Positions 33,285-42,814 of a stretch of 64,000 nucleotides of DNA are shown piece after piece. This DNA is from Nocardioides lacusdianchii (GTDB lineage: Bacteria; Actinomycetota; Actinomycetes; Propionibacteriales; Nocardioidaceae). A program made the position numbers and the translations under genes. Numbering within the stretch: position 1 is the first letter of the stretch; the number at the start of each line of letters is the position of its first letter. The stretch lies in NCBI RefSeq assembly GCF_020102855.1, contig NZ_JADHZD010000001.1:1-64000 (forward strand), in the 5' to 3' direction. The notes beneath the pieces are model-generated. The model made no database searches, was not told the DNA's origin, and saw only the letters and a program-made list of their open reading frames with translations.

Positions 33285-34580
33285 CTACTTCAGGAATCCT
33301 TCGTAGTTTCGCTGCTGGAGCTGGCTCTCGATCTGCTTCACCGTGTCGAGCGCGACGCCGACCATGATGAGGATCGAGGTGCCTCCGAACGGGAAGTTCT
33401 GGCTGGCCTCGATCGCTGCGAAGGCGATCAGGGGCACGAGCGAGATCAGGCCGAGGTAGATCGCTCCAGGGAACGTGATGCGGGACAGGACGTAGGACAG
33501 GTAGTCCTCGGTCGGCTTGCCCGCCCGGATCCCGGGGATGAAGCCGCCGTACTTCTTCATGTTGTCCGCCACCTCGACAGGGTTGAAGGTGATCGAGACG
33601 TAGAAGTACGTGAAGAAGATGATCAGCGCGAAGTAGGTGATCATGTAGAGCGGGTGGTCGCCGCCCACGAGGTAGGTGCCGATGAAGTCCAGCACGGGGT
33701 TGCTGGTCTCGGGGTTGAACTGCACCGCCATCGCCGGCAGGTAGAGCAGCGACGAGGCGAAGATGACCGGGATGATGCCGGCCTGGTTCACCTTGAGCGG
33801 GATGTAGGTCGAGTTGCCGCCGAACATCTTGCGCCCGACCATGCGGCGGGCGTACTGCACCGGGATGCGCCGCTGCGCCTGCTCGATGAAGATGACGGCC
33901 GCGACGAGGATCAGGCCGATGACCATCACGACGCCGAAGACGAGCCAGCCGCGGGAGGTCTGCACGCCCCACAGGGCGGCCGGGAACGTCGCGACGACCT
34001 GGGTGAAGATCAGGATCGACATGCCGTTGCCGATGCCGCGGTCGGTGATGAGCTCACCGAGCCACATGATCACGGCCGTGCCGGCGGTCATCGTGACGAC
34101 CATGATCAGGAAGGTGCTGGTGCCGTTGTCGTGGAGCAGGTCGCGGGTGCAGCCCTCGAGAAGCGCGCCGTTGCGCGCGAGGGCCACGATGCCGGTCGCC
34201 TGGAGCACCGCGAGGCCCAACGTCAGGTAGCGCGTGTACTGGGTGATCTTGGCCTGACCGGCCTGACCTTCCTTCTTCAGCGCCTCGAGCCGTGGGATCA
34301 CCACGACGAGCAGCTGCAGGATGATCGAGGCCGTGATGTAGGGCATGATCCCCAGCGCGAAGATGGTGAGCTGGAGCAGCGCACCACCGGAGAAGAGGTT
34401 GATGAGGCTGTAGAGCCCACCCTCCTCCAGCTGGCTGATGCAGGCCTGGACGTTGGCCACGTTGACACCCGGGGTGGGCACCTGAGAGCCGAGCCGGAAG
34501 ATCGTGATGATCAGCAGCACGAACAGCAGCTTGCGCCGCAGGTCCGGCGTCCGGAAAGCGTTGGCGAACGCGCCTAGCAC
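33285..34580 (-). CDS. secY: Protein translocase subunit SecY
   Basis: A 431-aa channel subunit with ten membrane helices. LGIMPYITASIILQLL (helix 2 and plug region), GLGELITDRGIGNGMS-like text (here WLGELITDRGIGNGMSILIF) and FNPVEVADNMKKYGGFIPGIR are SecY signatures. GTG 34580 has GAGG 5 nt upstream and gives the actinobacterial N-terminus; nine extra codons upstream are not conserved. A strong hairpin lies 137 nt upstream, between rplO and secY, so secY-adk-map may have a promoter of their own in that 200-nt gap. Confidence 0.96.
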   Translation of the reverse strand: MLGAFANAFRTPDLRRKLLFVLLIITIFRLGSQVPTPGVNVANVQACISQLEEGGLYSLINLFSGGALLQLTIFALGIMPYITASIILQLLVVVIPRLEALKKEGQAGQAKITQYTRYLTLGLAVLQATGIVALARNGALLEGCTRDLLHDNGTSTFLIMVVTMTAGTAVIMWLGELITDRGIGNGMSILIFTQVVATFPAALWGVQTSRGWLVFGVVMVIGLILVAAVIFIEQAQRRIPVQYARRMVGRKMFGGNSTYIPLKVNQAGIIPVIFASSLLYLPAMAVQFNPETSNPVLDFIGTYLVGGDHPLYMITYFALIIFFTYFYVSITFNPVEVADNMKKYGGFIPGIRAGKPTEDYLSYVLSRITFPGAIYLGLISLVPLIAFAAIEASQNFPFGGTSILIMVGVALDTVKQIESQLQQRNYEGFLK

Positions 34581-34717
34581 TGGTTCCTCTTTCGTAAGGG
34601 TGCCCAACCAGGATCGGCGGGCGGACGAGGGTCCCGCACCGTTGCACGGCGCGAAGCCCGGGGAAGCCTAACAGTCGGGGTCGGACCCGCTTCCCCCCGA
34701 GACACAAGGAGAACGAC

Positions 34718-34758
34718 GAAGGCCCGGCCGACAGTTCCCACTGTGCGGCCGGGCCTTC
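34718..34758 (-). terminator. Strong hairpin terminator between rplO and secY
   Basis: GAAGGCCCGGCCG (34718-34730) pairs perfectly with CGGCCGGGCCTTC (34746-34758), and ACAGT/ACTGT extends the stem inward around a TCCC loop with one bulged G. It is the most stable hairpin seen in the window and lies 22 nt after the rplO stop. It divides the spc operon into an rplN-rplO part and a secY-adk-map part, at least partially. Confidence 0.85.
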
Positions 34759-34780
34759 ATCAGATGAGCGATCTGTGGCC

Positions 34781-35221
34781 TCAGGCCACGGTCGCGGTGC
34801 CGCCTGCAGCCTCGATCTTCTCCTTGGCGGAGGACGAGAACGCGTTGGCGCTGACCTGGACGGCCACCGAGATGTCACCCTGGCCCAGCACCTTGACGGG
34901 CTGGCCCTTGCGGACCGCGCCCTTGGCGACGAGGTCGGCGACGGTCACGGTGCCGCCCTCGGGGAAGAGCTCCCCGAGGCGGTCGAGGTTGACGACCTGG
35001 AACTCCACGCGGAAGGGGTTCTTGAAGCCCTTCAGCTTGGGCAGGCGCATGTGGATCGGCATCTGGCCACCCTCGAAGGCGACCGGAACCTGGTAGCGCG
35101 CCTTGGTGCCCTTGGTACCACGGCCGGCAGTCTTGCCCTTCGAGGCCTCACCGCGACCCACACGGGTCTTCGCGGTCTTGGCACCCGGAGCGGGACGCAA
35201 GTGGTGCAGCTTGAGCGTCAT
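34781..35221 (-). CDS. rplO: 50S ribosomal protein L15
   Basis: A 146-aa protein binding 23S rRNA late in assembly. [30 protein letters not shown] and [20 protein letters not shown] are L15 signatures. Length is normal. It starts 1 nt after rpmD and ends just before the strong hairpin at 34718-34758. Confidence 0.97.
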   Translation of the reverse strand: MTLKLHHLRPAPGAKTAKTRVGRGEASKGKTAGRGTKGTKARYQVPVAFEGGQMPIHMRLPKLKGFKNPFRVEFQVVNLDRLGELFPEGGTVTVADLVAKGAVRKGQPVKVLGQGDISVAVQVSANAFSSSAKEKIEAAGGTATVA

Positions 35222-35222
35222 G

Positions 35223-35405
35223 TCACTCCACCTCCTCGAACGTCACCAGGTGACGGACGGTGTTGATCATGCCCCGGATCTCCGGGCGGTCTTCCTTGAC
35301 GACGACGTCGCCGATCCGCTTGAGACCGAGCGAGCGGAGCGTCTCGCGCTGGTTGGCCTTCAGGCCGACCAGGCCGCGCTTCTGCTGGACCTTGAGCTGT
35401 GCCAT
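35223..35405 (-). CDS. rpmD: 50S ribosomal protein L30
   Basis: A 60-aa protein: [20 protein letters not shown], then [20 protein letters not shown], the bacterial L30 pattern. ATG 35405 shares one base with the rpsE stop (TAATG), so the two are translationally coupled. A longer open frame upstream overlaps rpsE and is not coding. Confidence 0.96.
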   Translation of the reverse strand: MAQLKVQQKRGLVGLKANQRETLRSLGLKRIGDVVVKEDRPEIRGMINTVRHLVTFEEVE

Positions 35406-36025
35406 TACTGCTGCACCCCCGCCGTCGCCTCGAGCTGGCCCTCGGCGCGCGCACGGAGCAGCGCAGCCGGGGTGACGTCCTCGACCCGCATGCCGCGGCG
35501 AGCAGCCACGGCCTCGGGCTCCTCGAGCATCCGCAGGGCCTCGACCGTCGCGTGGACGATGTTGATCTGGTTGGACGAGCCGAGCGACTTGCTCAGCACG
35601 TCGTGGATGCCGGCGCACTCGAGCACCGCTCGCACCGGACCACCGGCGATCACACCGGTACCGGGAGCGGCGGGACGCAGCAGGACGACGCCTGCGGCCT
35701 TCTCGCCCTGCACCGGGTGCGGGATGGTGCCCTGGATGCGGGGGACCTTGAAGAAGTGCTTCTTGGCCTCCTCGACACCCTTGGCGATCGCGGCCGGAAC
35801 TTCCTTGGCCTTGCCGTAGCCGACGCCGACCAGTCCGTCACCGTCGCCGACGATCACGAGGGCGGTGAAGCTGAAGCGACGACCACCCTTCACGACCTTG
35901 GCGACACGGTTGATCGCCACGACTCGCTCGATGTAGACAGACTTCTCGGCCTGGCCACGACCGTTGTCGCGTCCGCGACGGTCGCCCGAGCCACCGCTGC
36001 GCTGTCCGCGCTGGGCTCCGCTCAT
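35405..36025 (-). CDS. rpsE: 30S ribosomal protein S5
   Basis: A 206-aa protein of the decoding-site side of the 30S subunit, important for fidelity. The first 28 residues are a Gly/Arg/Gln-rich extension ([18 protein letters not shown]); then [20 protein letters not shown] and [20 protein letters not shown] mark the RNA-binding domain, and [15 protein letters not shown] the C-terminal domain. ATG 36025 is the first start giving this N-terminus; upstream frame is non-conserved. 46-nt gap to rplR. Confidence 0.96.
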   Translation of the reverse strand: MSGAQRGQRSGGSGDRRGRDNGRGQAEKSVYIERVVAINRVAKVVKGGRRFSFTALVIVGDGDGLVGVGYGKAKEVPAAIAKGVEEAKKHFFKVPRIQGTIPHPVQGEKAAGVVLLRPAAPGTGVIAGGPVRAVLECAGIHDVLSKSLGSSNQINIVHATVEALRMLEEPEAVAARRGMRVEDVTPAALLRARAEGQLEATAGVQQ

Positions 36026-36071
36026 GAGATGTGCTCCATATCTAAGTTCTCTCTCTGGTCGCGTGAGGCGA

Positions 36072-36455
36072 TCAGAAGGACAATCCGCCCTCCCGGGCGG
36101 CATCGGCGAGGGCCGCGATGCGACCGTGGTACTTGTTCCCGGCACGGTCGAAGACGACGTCCTCGATCCCGGCCGCCTTGGCGCGGGAGGCGACGAGCTC
36201 GCCGACCTTCTTCGCCTTGGCGGTCTTGTCGCCGTCGGTGCCGCGGACGTCGGCCTCCATCGTGGAGGCGTAGGCCAGCGTGGCGCCCTGGAGGTCGTCG
36301 ACGACCTGCACCGAGAGGTGCTTGGCCGACTTGGTGACCACCAGGCGCGGACGCTCGGCGGTGCCGTTGATGCGCTTGCGACCACGCGCCTGTCGGCGCA
36401 GCCGGGCACGGACGCGGTTCGCGGTGTGCTTGTTGTTGCTCAGCGAGATCGCCAT
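36072..36455 (-). CDS. rplR: 50S ribosomal protein L18
   Basis: A 127-aa 5S rRNA-binding protein. [40 protein letters not shown] and the ending [20 protein letters not shown] are L18 signatures. With L5 it places 5S rRNA in the central protuberance. It follows rplF by 1 nt and ATG 36455 matches the family N-terminus ([10 protein letters not shown]). Confidence 0.97.
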   Translation of the reverse strand: MAISLSNNKHTANRVRARLRRQARGRKRINGTAERPRLVVTKSAKHLSVQVVDDLQGATLAYASTMEADVRGTDGDKTAKAKKVGELVASRAKAAGIEDVVFDRAGNKYHGRIAALADAAREGGLSF

Positions 36456-36456
36456 G

Positions 36457-36999
36457 TCACTTACCGGCCTTTCCGACCTTGCGACGGATGTGCTCGCCGG
36501 CGTAGCGCACGCCCTTGCCCTTGTAGGGCTCGGGCTTGCGGAGCTTGCGGATCTTGGCCGCAGTCTCTCCGACGAGCTGCTTGTCGATGCCGACGACACC
36601 GAGCTTGGTCGGGCCCTCGACGGTGAAGGTGATGCCCTCGGGGGCGTCGAAGATGATCGGGTGCGAGTAGCCGAGCTGGAACTCCAGCTGGGTCGGCCCC
36701 TTCGGCAGGACGCGGTAACCCACGCCCACGATCTCGAGCTTCTTCTCGTAGCCCTCGGTGACACCCACCACCATGTTGTTGATGAGCGTGCGGGTCAGGC
36801 CGTGGAGCGAGCGGCTGTTGCGCTCGTCGTCGGGACGCTGCACCTCGAGGATGCCGTCCTCGCCCTTGGCGACCGTGATCGGGGACGCGATGGTGTGGGA
36901 CAGGGTGCCCTTGGGGCCCTTGACCGTCACCAGCGACTCGTCGATCGCGACGTCGACACCGGACGGGACCGCGATGGGGAGCTTGCCAATGCGCGACAT
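36457..36999 (-). CDS. rplF: 50S ribosomal protein L6
   Basis: A 180-aa protein with two L6 folds. It begins [20 protein letters not shown], and the signature [20 protein letters not shown] and the C-terminal [20 protein letters not shown] are conserved. It lies near the factor-binding site of the 50S subunit. The gap from rpsH is 34 nt and to rplR 1 nt. Confidence 0.97.
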   Translation of the reverse strand: MSRIGKLPIAVPSGVDVAIDESLVTVKGPKGTLSHTIASPITVAKGEDGILEVQRPDDERNSRSLHGLTRTLINNMVVGVTEGYEKKLEIVGVGYRVLPKGPTQLEFQLGYSHPIIFDAPEGITFTVEGPTKLGVVGIDKQLVGETAAKIRKLRKPEPYKGKGVRYAGEHIRRKVGKAGK

Positions 37000-37033
37000 G
37001 CTTCTCTCTCTTCCTGGTCTCAGTTGGTCCGGG

Positions 37034-37453
37034 TCACCAGACGTAGGCGAGGACTTCGCCGCCCACGCCCTTCTGGTTCGCCTGGCGGTCGGTCAGCAGT
37101 CCCTGCGACGTCGAGATGATCGCGACGCCGAGGCCACCGAGGACCTTGGGCAGGTTGGTGCTCTTGGCGTAGACGCGCAGGCCGGGCTTGCTGATGCGGC
37201 GTACGCCGGCGATCGAGCGCTCCCGGTTGCGGCCGTACTTCAGCGTCACGGTCAGCGTCTTGCCGACGGCGGGCTCGCCCTCGGCGGACAGGTTGTCGGC
37301 CACGTCGTAGGAGGTGATGTAACCCTCCTGCTTGAGGATCTCCGCGAGGCCGGCCTTCATCTTGCTGTAAGGCATCGACACCACGTCGTGGTACGCCTGG
37401 TTGGCGTTGCGCAGACGCGTGAGCATGTCTGCGATCGGGTCAGTCATCGTCAT
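37034..37453 (-). CDS. rpsH: 30S ribosomal protein S8
   Basis: A 139-aa 16S rRNA-binding protein. [20 protein letters not shown], then [20 protein letters not shown] and [20 protein letters not shown] are S8 signatures; the second ATG (T-D-P-I) is an alternative start two codons in. In E. coli S8 represses the spc operon at the rplE leader; nothing seen here shows that. It lies 85 nt after rpsN. Confidence 0.97.
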   Translation of the reverse strand: MTMTDPIADMLTRLRNANQAYHDVVSMPYSKMKAGLAEILKQEGYITSYDVADNLSAEGEPAVGKTLTVTLKYGRNRERSIAGVRRISKPGLRVYAKSTNLPKVLGGLGVAIISTSQGLLTDRQANQKGVGGEVLAYVW

Positions 37454-37538
37454 GATGGGTTCTTTCTCGTCGTGGTTTCGAGCGGCACACGGCCGGCCCG
37501 ACCTTCAACGTGTTGAGGTGGTTACCAGGAGACCGTGG

Positions 37539-37724
37539 TCACCAGGAGGACTTGGTGACTCCGGGCAGCTCGCCGCGGTGTGCCATCTCGCGCAGGCAGA
37601 TGCGGCACAGGCCGAACTTGCGGTAGACGGACTTCGGACGGCCGCAGCGCTGGCAGCGGGTGTAGCCGCGGACAGCGAACTTCGGCTTGCGAGCGGCCTT
37701 GACCTTGAGGGAAGTCTTCGCCAT
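37539..37724 (-). CDS. rpsN: 30S ribosomal protein S14, zinc-binding type
   Basis: A 61-aa short S14 (type Z). [20 protein letters not shown], then [20 protein letters not shown] shows the four-cysteine zinc ribbon (CxxC...CxxC). This is the form used when zinc is plentiful; a longer zinc-free paralogue, if present, lies elsewhere in the genome. ATG 37724 is 1 nt after the rplE stop. Confidence 0.97.
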   Translation of the reverse strand: MAKTSLKVKAARKPKFAVRGYTRCQRCGRPKSVYRKFGLCRICLREMAHRGELPGVTKSSW

Positions 37725-37725
37725 G

Positions 37726-38295
37726 TCAGTTCTCCTTGAACGGGAAGCCGAGCTGCTTGAGCAGCGCACGACCCTCGTCGTCATTGGTGGCGGTGGTCAC
37801 GATGGTGATGTCCATGCCACGCGACCGGTCGATCTTGTCCTGGTTGATCTCGTGGAACATGACCTGCTCGGTGAGACCGAACGTGTAGTTGCCGCGACCG
37901 TCGAACTGCTTCGGCGAGAGACCGCGGAAGTCACGGATGCGGGGCAGCGCCAGGGACAGCAGGCGGTCGAGGAACTCCCACATGCGGTCGCCGCGCAGCG
38001 TGACGTGCGCACCGATCGGCATGCCCTCGCGCAGCTTGAACTGCGCGATGGACTTGCGGGCCTTCGTCACGGCCGGCTTCTGGCCGGTGATCGCGGTGAG
38101 GTCGCGGATGGCGCCCTCGATCAGCTTGGAGTCGCGAGCAGCCTCGCCGACGCCCATGTTGACCACGATCTTGGTCAGGCCGGGGACCTGCATGATGTTG
38201 GCGATGTCGAACTCGGTGCGCAGGGCGGGGACGATCTCCTCGCGGTAGCGCGCCTTGAGCCGAGGAATCTCGGTGGTCTGGGTGGTCTCGGCCAT
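37726..38295 (-). CDS. rplE: 50S ribosomal protein L5
   Basis: A 189-aa 5S rRNA-binding protein that also contacts P-site t[43 protein letters not shown], and [20 protein letters not shown] are L5 signatures. ATG 38295 gives [20 protein letters not shown], normal for actinobacteria; the open frame upstream overlaps rplX. Spacing is 1 nt on each side. Confidence 0.97.
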   Translation of the reverse strand: MAETTQTTEIPRLKARYREEIVPALRTEFDIANIMQVPGLTKIVVNMGVGEAARDSKLIEGAIRDLTAITGQKPAVTKARKSIAQFKLREGMPIGAHVTLRGDRMWEFLDRLLSLALPRIRDFRGLSPKQFDGRGNYTFGLTEQVMFHEINQDKIDRSRGMDITIVTTATNDDEGRALLKQLGFPFKEN

Positions 38296-38296
38296 C

Positions 38297-38650
38297 TCAG
38301 ATCTCCTTGCCGGTCTTGCGGGACACGCGGACCGAGCGGCTGGCGGTGTAGGTCGAGCCGTCGGGACGGCGCTTGGTGACCTCGTCGCGGCGGAAGCCGA
38401 CGCGGGTGACGCCGTCACCCTCGACCAGCATCACGTTGGACACGTGGATCGGCGCCTCGCGGGTGATGATGCCCCCGGTCGTGCCGGTCTGCTGGACGGA
38501 CTTGGTGTGGCGCTTGACGAGGTTGACGCCCTCGACGATCAGCCGGTCCTCCTCGCGGAGCACCGAGATGACCTTGCCCTGGGCACCCTTGTCCTTGCCG
38601 GCGATGACCTTGACGGTGTCGCCCTTCTTGATGTTCATGCTCTTACCCAT
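38297..38650 (-). CDS. rplX: 50S ribosomal protein L24
   Basis: A 117-aa assembly-initiator protein with a KOW motif ([20 protein letters not shown]) followed by [12 protein letters not shown] and [12 protein letters not shown]. Two starts are possible: ATG 38650, with GGAGG about 11 nt upstream and 3 nt after the rplN stop, or ATG 38638 (MNIKKGD), which matches the usual family N-terminus. The C-terminal 20 residues ([18 protein letters not shown]) are a little longer than in E. coli. Confidence 0.94.
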   Translation of the reverse strand: MGKSMNIKKGDTVKVIAGKDKGAQGKVISVLREEDRLIVEGVNLVKRHTKSVQQTGTTGGIITREAPIHVSNVMLVEGDGVTRVGFRRDEVTKRRPDGSTYTASRSVRVSRKTGKEI

Positions 38651-38653
38651 CTC

Positions 38654-39022
38654 TCACAACACCTCCGGGGCGAGCGAGATGATCTTCATGAAGCGCTTCT
38701 CGCGCAGCTCACGACCGACGGGGCCGAAGATGCGCGTGCCGCGCGGCTCACCGTCGTTCTTGAGGATGACGGCGGCGTTCTCGTCGAATCGGATGTAGGA
38801 ACCGTCGGCGCGGCGACGCTCCTTGACGGTGCGTACGACCACGGCCTTGACGACGTCGCCCTTCTTGACGTTGCCACCGGGGATCGCGTCCTTGACGGTG
38901 GCGACGATGACGTCACCGATGCCGGCGTAGCGACGCCCAGAGCCACCGAGAACACGGATGCAGAGGATCTCCTTCGCACCGGTGTTGTCGGCGACCTTGA
39001 GTCGCGACTCCTGCTGGATCAT
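38654..39022 (-). CDS. rplN: 50S ribosomal protein L14
   Basis: A 122-aa protein at the subunit interface. [40 protein letters not shown] and [20 protein letters not shown] are near-invariant. It lies 124 nt after rpsQ, the usual boundary between the S10 and spc operons; that gap may hold a promoter, though none is clear. rplX follows after 3 nt. Confidence 0.97.
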   Translation of the reverse strand: MIQQESRLKVADNTGAKEILCIRVLGGSGRRYAGIGDVIVATVKDAIPGGNVKKGDVVKAVVVRTVKERRRADGSYIRFDENAAVILKNDGEPRGTRIFGPVGRELREKRFMKIISLAPEVL

Positions 39023-39146
39023 TGGTTTCTCCTGGTTGTCGAGCTGGTTCTCATGCCCTCGCGGGGCACGAGCCTGGCCGAACTGGTGGGGTTCTGTGCT
39101 GGGAGTGGGTCCGGGCGGGGCGAGCGGGGCTCACCTCACCCGAGGC

Positions 39147-39431
39147 TCACTTGGCCTTCTCGAGGACCTCGATCAGGCGCCAGCGCTTGGTGGCGGACAG
39201 CGGGCGGGTCTCCATGATCAGGACCCGGTCACCGATGCCGCACTCGTTGGTCTCGTCGTGGGCCTTCAGGCGCGACGTCTTGCGCATGACCTTGCCGTAG
39301 AGCGCGTGCTTCACGCGGTCCTCGACGGCCACGACGATGGTCTTGTCCATCTTGTCGCTCACGACGAGGCCCTCACGGACCTTGCGCTGGTTGCGCTCGT
39401 CGGCCGACTGGGTCGCAGTGTTCTCGCTCAT
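39147..39431 (-). CDS. rpsQ: 30S ribosomal protein S17
   Basis: A 94-aa OB-fold 16S rRNA-binding protein. After a 15-residue hydrophilic N-terminal extension comes [20 protein letters not shown], then [20 protein letters not shown] and [23 protein letters not shown] 39431 overlaps the rpmC stop by 4 nt. Last gene of the S10 operon proper. Confidence 0.97.
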   Translation of the reverse strand: MSENTATQSADERNQRKVREGLVVSDKMDKTIVVAVEDRVKHALYGKVMRKTSRLKAHDETNECGIGDRVLIMETRPLSATKRWRLIEVLEKAK

Positions 39432-39670
39432 GCCTTCGCCTCTTCGTTGGTGCCCGGCGTGGTGCGGATGCCGAGCTCGCGCTCGCGGACCACGGTGTAG
39501 ATGCGGGCGATGTCCTTCTTGACCACGCGGAGCCGGCCGTGGCTGTCCAGCTGGCCGGTGGCCGCCTGGAACCGGAGGTTGAACAGCTCCTCCTTGGCCT
39601 CGCGCAGCTTCGCCTCCAGGTCGGTGGCGTTGAGCTCGTCGAGCTCGTGGGCGTTCAGCTTGGTAGCCAT
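39428..39670 (-). CDS. rpmC: 50S ribosomal protein L29
   Basis: An 80-aa helical-hairpin protein at the exit tunnel, where SRP and trigger factor dock. [20 protein letters not shown] and [20 protein letters not shown] are L29 signatures. The start shares a base with the rplP stop (TGATG), and the end overlaps rpsQ by 4 nt. A short hydrophilic C-terminal tail ([11 protein letters not shown]) is typical of actinobacteria. Confidence 0.96.
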   Translation of the reverse strand: MATKLNAHELDELNATDLEAKLREAKEELFNLRFQAATGQLDSHGRLRVVKKDIARIYTVVRERELGIRTTPGTNEEAKA

Positions 39671-40089
39671 CAGAATTCACCGGCCTCACGGGAGATGAAC
39701 CGGCACTTCATCGGAAGCTTGTGCATCGCGCGGCGCATGGCCTCACGAGCAGTCACCTCGTCGACACCGGAGAGTTCGAACATGACGCGGCCGGGCTTGA
39801 CGTTCGCCACCCACCACTCGGGGGAACCCTTGCCGGAACCCATGCGGGTCTCGGCAGGCTTCTTGGTCAGCGGGCGGTCCGGGTAGATGTTGATCCAGAC
39901 CTTTCCGCCACGCTTGATGTGACGGGTCATGGCGATACGGGCCGACTCGATCTGTCGGTTGGTCACGTAGTGACCCTCGACCGCCTGGATGCCGAAGTCA
40001 CCGAAGGCCAGCGTGGTGCCGCCCTTGGCAACGCCACGGCGCTTGGGGTGGTGCTGCTTGCGGTGCTTGACGCGACGGGGCATCAACAT
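39670..40089 (-). CDS. rplP: 50S ribosomal protein L16
   Basis: A 139-aa protein near the peptidyl-transferase centre and A-site t[43 protein letters not shown] and [20 protein letters not shown] are conserved. ATG 40089 (with a second ATG two codons later) gives the usual start and lies 4 nt after rpsC. It is coupled to rpmC. Confidence 0.97.
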   Translation of the reverse strand: MLMPRRVKHRKQHHPKRRGVAKGGTTLAFGDFGIQAVEGHYVTNRQIESARIAMTRHIKRGGKVWINIYPDRPLTKKPAETRMGSGKGSPEWWVANVKPGRVMFELSGVDEVTAREAMRRAMHKLPMKCRFISREAGEF

Positions 40090-40093
40090 GAGG

Positions 40094-40915
40094 TCAGGCC
40101 TCCTGTCCGGTGCTCGGTGCAGCCTCGGCGGCGGGGGCCGCTGAAGTCTCGGCGGTGGCCTCGCTGCGAGGTGCGCGGTCGCCGCGCGAGCCACGGCTCG
40201 GACGGTCGCCGCCACGGGTGTTGGGACGGCCGCCGCTGCGACCGGGGGCACCGGCGCGGGCGGCCTGCTGGGCCTGGCGCTCGGCACGGGTGCCGGCGAC
40301 CTCGCCCTTGTAGATCCAGACCTTCACGCCGATGCGGCCGAAGGTGGTCTTGGCCTCGTAGAAGCCGTAGTCGATGTCGGCGCGGAGGGTGTGCAGGGGC
40401 ACGCGGCCCTCGCGGTAGAACTCCGTACGCGACATCTCGGCACCGTTGAGACGACCCGAGCACTGGATCCGGATGCCCTTGGCACCGGAGCGCATCGAGG
40501 TCTGCATGGCCTTGCGCATGGCGCGGCGGAACTGCACGCGGCCCGCGAGCTGCTCGGCGACGCCCTGGGCGACCAGCTGAGCGTCGATCTCGGGCTGCTT
40601 GACCTCGAGGATGTTCAGCTGGACCTGCTTGCCCGTGAGCTTCTCGAGCTCGCCGCGGATGCGGTCGGCCTCGGCGCCACGGCGACCGATGACGATGCCC
40701 GGACGTGCGGTGTGGATGTCCACCCGCACACGGTCACGGGTGCGCTCGATCTCGACCTTGGAGATGCCGGCCCGCTCCATGCCCTTGGAGAGCAGCTTGC
40801 GGATGGCGACGTCCTCACCGACGTAGGACTTGTAGAGCTTGTCGGCGTACCAACGGCTCTTGTGGTCGGTGGAGATGCCCAGGCGGAACCCGTTCGGGTT
40901 GATCTTCTGGCCCAT
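40094..40915 (-). CDS. rpsC: 30S ribosomal protein S3 with Arg/Gly- and Ala-rich tail
   Basis: A 273-aa protein at the mRNA entry site. [20 protein letters not shown] and the KH motif [20 protein letters not shown] are followed by the C-terminal domain ending [13 protein letters not shown] near residue 215. The last 58 residues are a basic Gly/Arg-rich and then Ala/Glu-rich extension, longer than in E. coli and common in actinobacteria. ATG 40915 shares a base with the rplV stop. Confidence 0.96.
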   Translation of the reverse strand: MGQKINPNGFRLGISTDHKSRWYADKLYKSYVGEDVAIRKLLSKGMERAGISKVEIERTRDRVRVDIHTARPGIVIGRRGAEADRIRGELEKLTGKQVQLNILEVKQPEIDAQLVAQGVAEQLAGRVQFRRAMRKAMQTSMRSGAKGIRIQCSGRLNGAEMSRTEFYREGRVPLHTLRADIDYGFYEAKTTFGRIGVKVWIYKGEVAGTRAERQAQQAARAGAPGRSGGRPNTRGGDRPSRGSRGDRAPRSEATAETSAAPAAEAAPSTGQEA

Positions 40916-41364
40916 CAGGCACCCTTTCCGTTCTTCGAGGCGCGGGCCTTCTTGCCCGGCGCGGTGAGCGCGTCGGCCGGCTGCACCGCGAGGGTGATGT
41001 GGCTGGTGCGCTTGTTGATACGGGTGGCACGGCCCTGGGCACGCGGACGCCAACGCTTCATCGTCGGGCCCTCGTCGACCATCGCGACCGAGAGCACGAG
41101 GTCGGCCCGGTTGAGCCCCTCGGTGGTCTCGGCGTTGGCGACGGCGCTCTCCAGCACCTTGTAGACGGTCTCGGAGGCGGCCTGCGGCGCGAACTGCAGC
41201 AGGGTGAGGGCCTCGTCGACCTGGAGGCCGCGGACCATGTCGACGACACGGCGGGCCTTCATCGGGGTGATCCGCACGTAGCGTGCGCTGGCGAAGGCGC
41301 CCGGCTGGTCGCCGAGCAGCGACTCGCGGCGCGCGCTGGTGCGGCTGCGCTCGGTGGTGCTCAT
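40915..41364 (-). CDS. rplV: 50S ribosomal protein L22
   Basis: A 149-aa exit-tunnel protein whose hairpin affects macrolide action. [20 protein letters not shown], then [20 protein letters not shown] and the hairpin [20 protein letters not shown] are L22 signatures. The first 22 residues are a non-conserved Ser/Arg-rich extension. The start overlaps the rpsS stop by 4 nt and the end shares one base with rpsC. Confidence 0.96.
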   Translation of the reverse strand: MSTTERSRTSARRESLLGDQPGAFASARYVRITPMKARRVVDMVRGLQVDEALTLLQFAPQAASETVYKVLESAVANAETTEGLNRADLVLSVAMVDEGPTMKRWRPRAQGRATRINKRTSHITLAVQPADALTAPGKKARASKNGKGA

Positions 41365-41642
41365 CGACGACGTCCCTTCCGGTCTTCCTTCACGTGCCCG
41401 CGGTAGGTGCGGGTCGGTGCGAACTCCCCGAGCTTGTGGCCGACCATGGAGTCGGTCACGAAGACGGGGACGTGCTTGCGACCGTCGTGCACGGCGATGG
41501 TGTGACCGATCATGTCGGGCACGATCATCGACCGGCGCGACCAGGTCTTGATGACGTTGTGGCTGCCCTTCGCGTTCTCGGCGTCCACCTTCTTCTGAAG
41601 GTGGTCGTCGATGAAGGGGCCCTTCTTCAGGCTGCGAGGCAT
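41361..41642 (-). CDS. rpsS: 30S ribosomal protein S19
   Basis: A 93-aa protein of the 30S head, partner of S13. [20 protein letters not shown], then [20 protein letters not shown] and [20 protein letters not shown] are near-invariant. Length is normal. It lies 5 nt after rplB and overlaps rplV by 4 nt. Confidence 0.97.
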   Translation of the reverse strand: MPRSLKKGPFIDDHLQKKVDAENAKGSHNVIKTWSRRSMIVPDMIGHTIAVHDGRKHVPVFVTDSMVGHKLGEFAPTRTYRGHVKEDRKGRRR

Positions 41643-41647
41643 GTCGG

Positions 41648-42484
41648 TTACTTCCTACCCTTGCCGGACTTGCGACGACGGATGATCTGGGAGTCGCTGG
41701 CCTTGCGCTTGCGCGTACGGCCCTCGGGCTTGCCCCAGGGGGAGACGGGGTGGCGACCACCGGACGTCTTGCCCTCACCACCACCGTGCGGGTGGTCGAC
41801 CGGGTTCATGACGACACCGCGGACGGTTGGGCGAACGCCCTTCCACCGCATGCGGCCGGCCTTGCCCCAGTTGATGTTGGACTGCTCGGCGTTGCCGACC
41901 TCACCGATCGTGGCGCGGCAGCGCACGTCGACGAAGCGCATCTCGCCCGAGGGCAGGCGCAGCGTGGCGCGGCTTCCCTCACGGGCGACCAGCTGGGCGG
42001 AGTTGCCGGCCGAGCGGGCGATCTTCGCGCCGCCGCCCGGACGCAGCTCCACGCAGTGGATGGTCGTACCGACCGGGATGTTGCGCAGCGGGAGGTTGTT
42101 GCCGGGCTTGATGTCGGCGTTGGGGCCCGACTCGACCGGCGTGCCCTGCACGAGGCCCTTGGGGGCCACGATGTAGCGCTTCTCGCCGTCGGCGTAGTGC
42201 AGCAGCGCGATGCGGGCGGTGCGGTTGGGGTCGTACTCGATGTGAGCGACCTTGGCCGGCACGCCGTCCTTGTCGTAGCGACGGAAGTCGATGATGCGGT
42301 AGGCGCGCTTGTGCCCGCCACCCTTGTGACGGGTGGTGATGCGGCCCTGGTTGTTGCGGCCGCCGTTCTTGGGCAGCGGACGCGTCAGCGACTTCTCGGG
42401 CGTGGTCCGGGTGATCTCGACGAAGTCGGCCACCGACGAGCCACGACGGCCCGGGGTGGTCGGCTTGTACTTGCGGATAGCCAT
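41648..42484 (-). CDS. rplB: 50S ribosomal protein L2
   Basis: A 278-aa protein close to the peptidyl-transferase centre and needed for subunit joining. [20 protein letters not shown], then [20 protein letters not shown] and the C-terminal catalytic-region motif [20 protein letters not shown] with the conserved histidine are visible. Normal length. 24 nt after rplW, 5 nt before rpsS. Confidence 0.98.
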   Translation of the reverse strand: MAIRKYKPTTPGRRGSSVADFVEITRTTPEKSLTRPLPKNGGRNNQGRITTRHKGGGHKRAYRIIDFRRYDKDGVPAKVAHIEYDPNRTARIALLHYADGEKRYIVAPKGLVQGTPVESGPNADIKPGNNLPLRNIPVGTTIHCVELRPGGGAKIARSAGNSAQLVAREGSRATLRLPSGEMRFVDVRCRATIGEVGNAEQSNINWGKAGRMRWKGVRPTVRGVVMNPVDHPHGGGEGKTSGGRHPVSPWGKPEGRTRKRKASDSQIIRRRKSGKGRK

Positions 42485-42508
42485 ATCAGTTCCTAGTCAG
42501 GAGCCCGG

Positions 42509-42814
42509 TCAGGAGACCGGACCTCCGAAGATGTCGATGCGGTGACCCTCGGCGAGGCTGACGATCGCGCGCTTGGTGTTCGGACGCTTGCCCATGCCGT
42601 AGCGGGTACGACGGGTCTTGCCCTGGCGGTTGATCGTGTTGACCGAGGTGACCTTGACTCCGAAGACCTTCTCGACCGCGATCTTGATCTCGGTCTTGTT
42701 GGCGTCCGGGTGGACGATGAAGGTGTACTTGTTGGCGTCGAGCAGGCCGTAGCTCTTCTCCGACACGACCGGCGCGATCAGGACGTCGCGGTGGTCCTTG
42801 TGCAGGGTGCTCAC
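42509..42814 (-). CDS. rplW: 50S ribosomal protein L23
   Basis: A 101-aa protein at the exit tunnel, docking site for trigger factor and [23 protein letters not shown], then [20 protein letters not shown] and [20 protein letters not shown] are signatures. GTG 42814 overlaps the rplD stop by 4 nt, so it is translationally coupled to the extended L4. Confidence 0.96.
   Translation of the reverse strand: MSTLHKDHRDVLIAPVVSEKSYGLLDANKYTFIVHPDANKTEIKIAVEKVFGVKVTSVNTINRQGKTRRTRYGMGKRPNTKRAIVSLAEGHRIDIFGGPVS

Noticed and set aside
38297-38638. Shorter L24 starting at MNIKKGD as the only start
   Set aside because: Family alignment favours it, but the ribosome-binding site and the 3-nt spacing to rplN favour ATG 38650; it is kept as an alternative.
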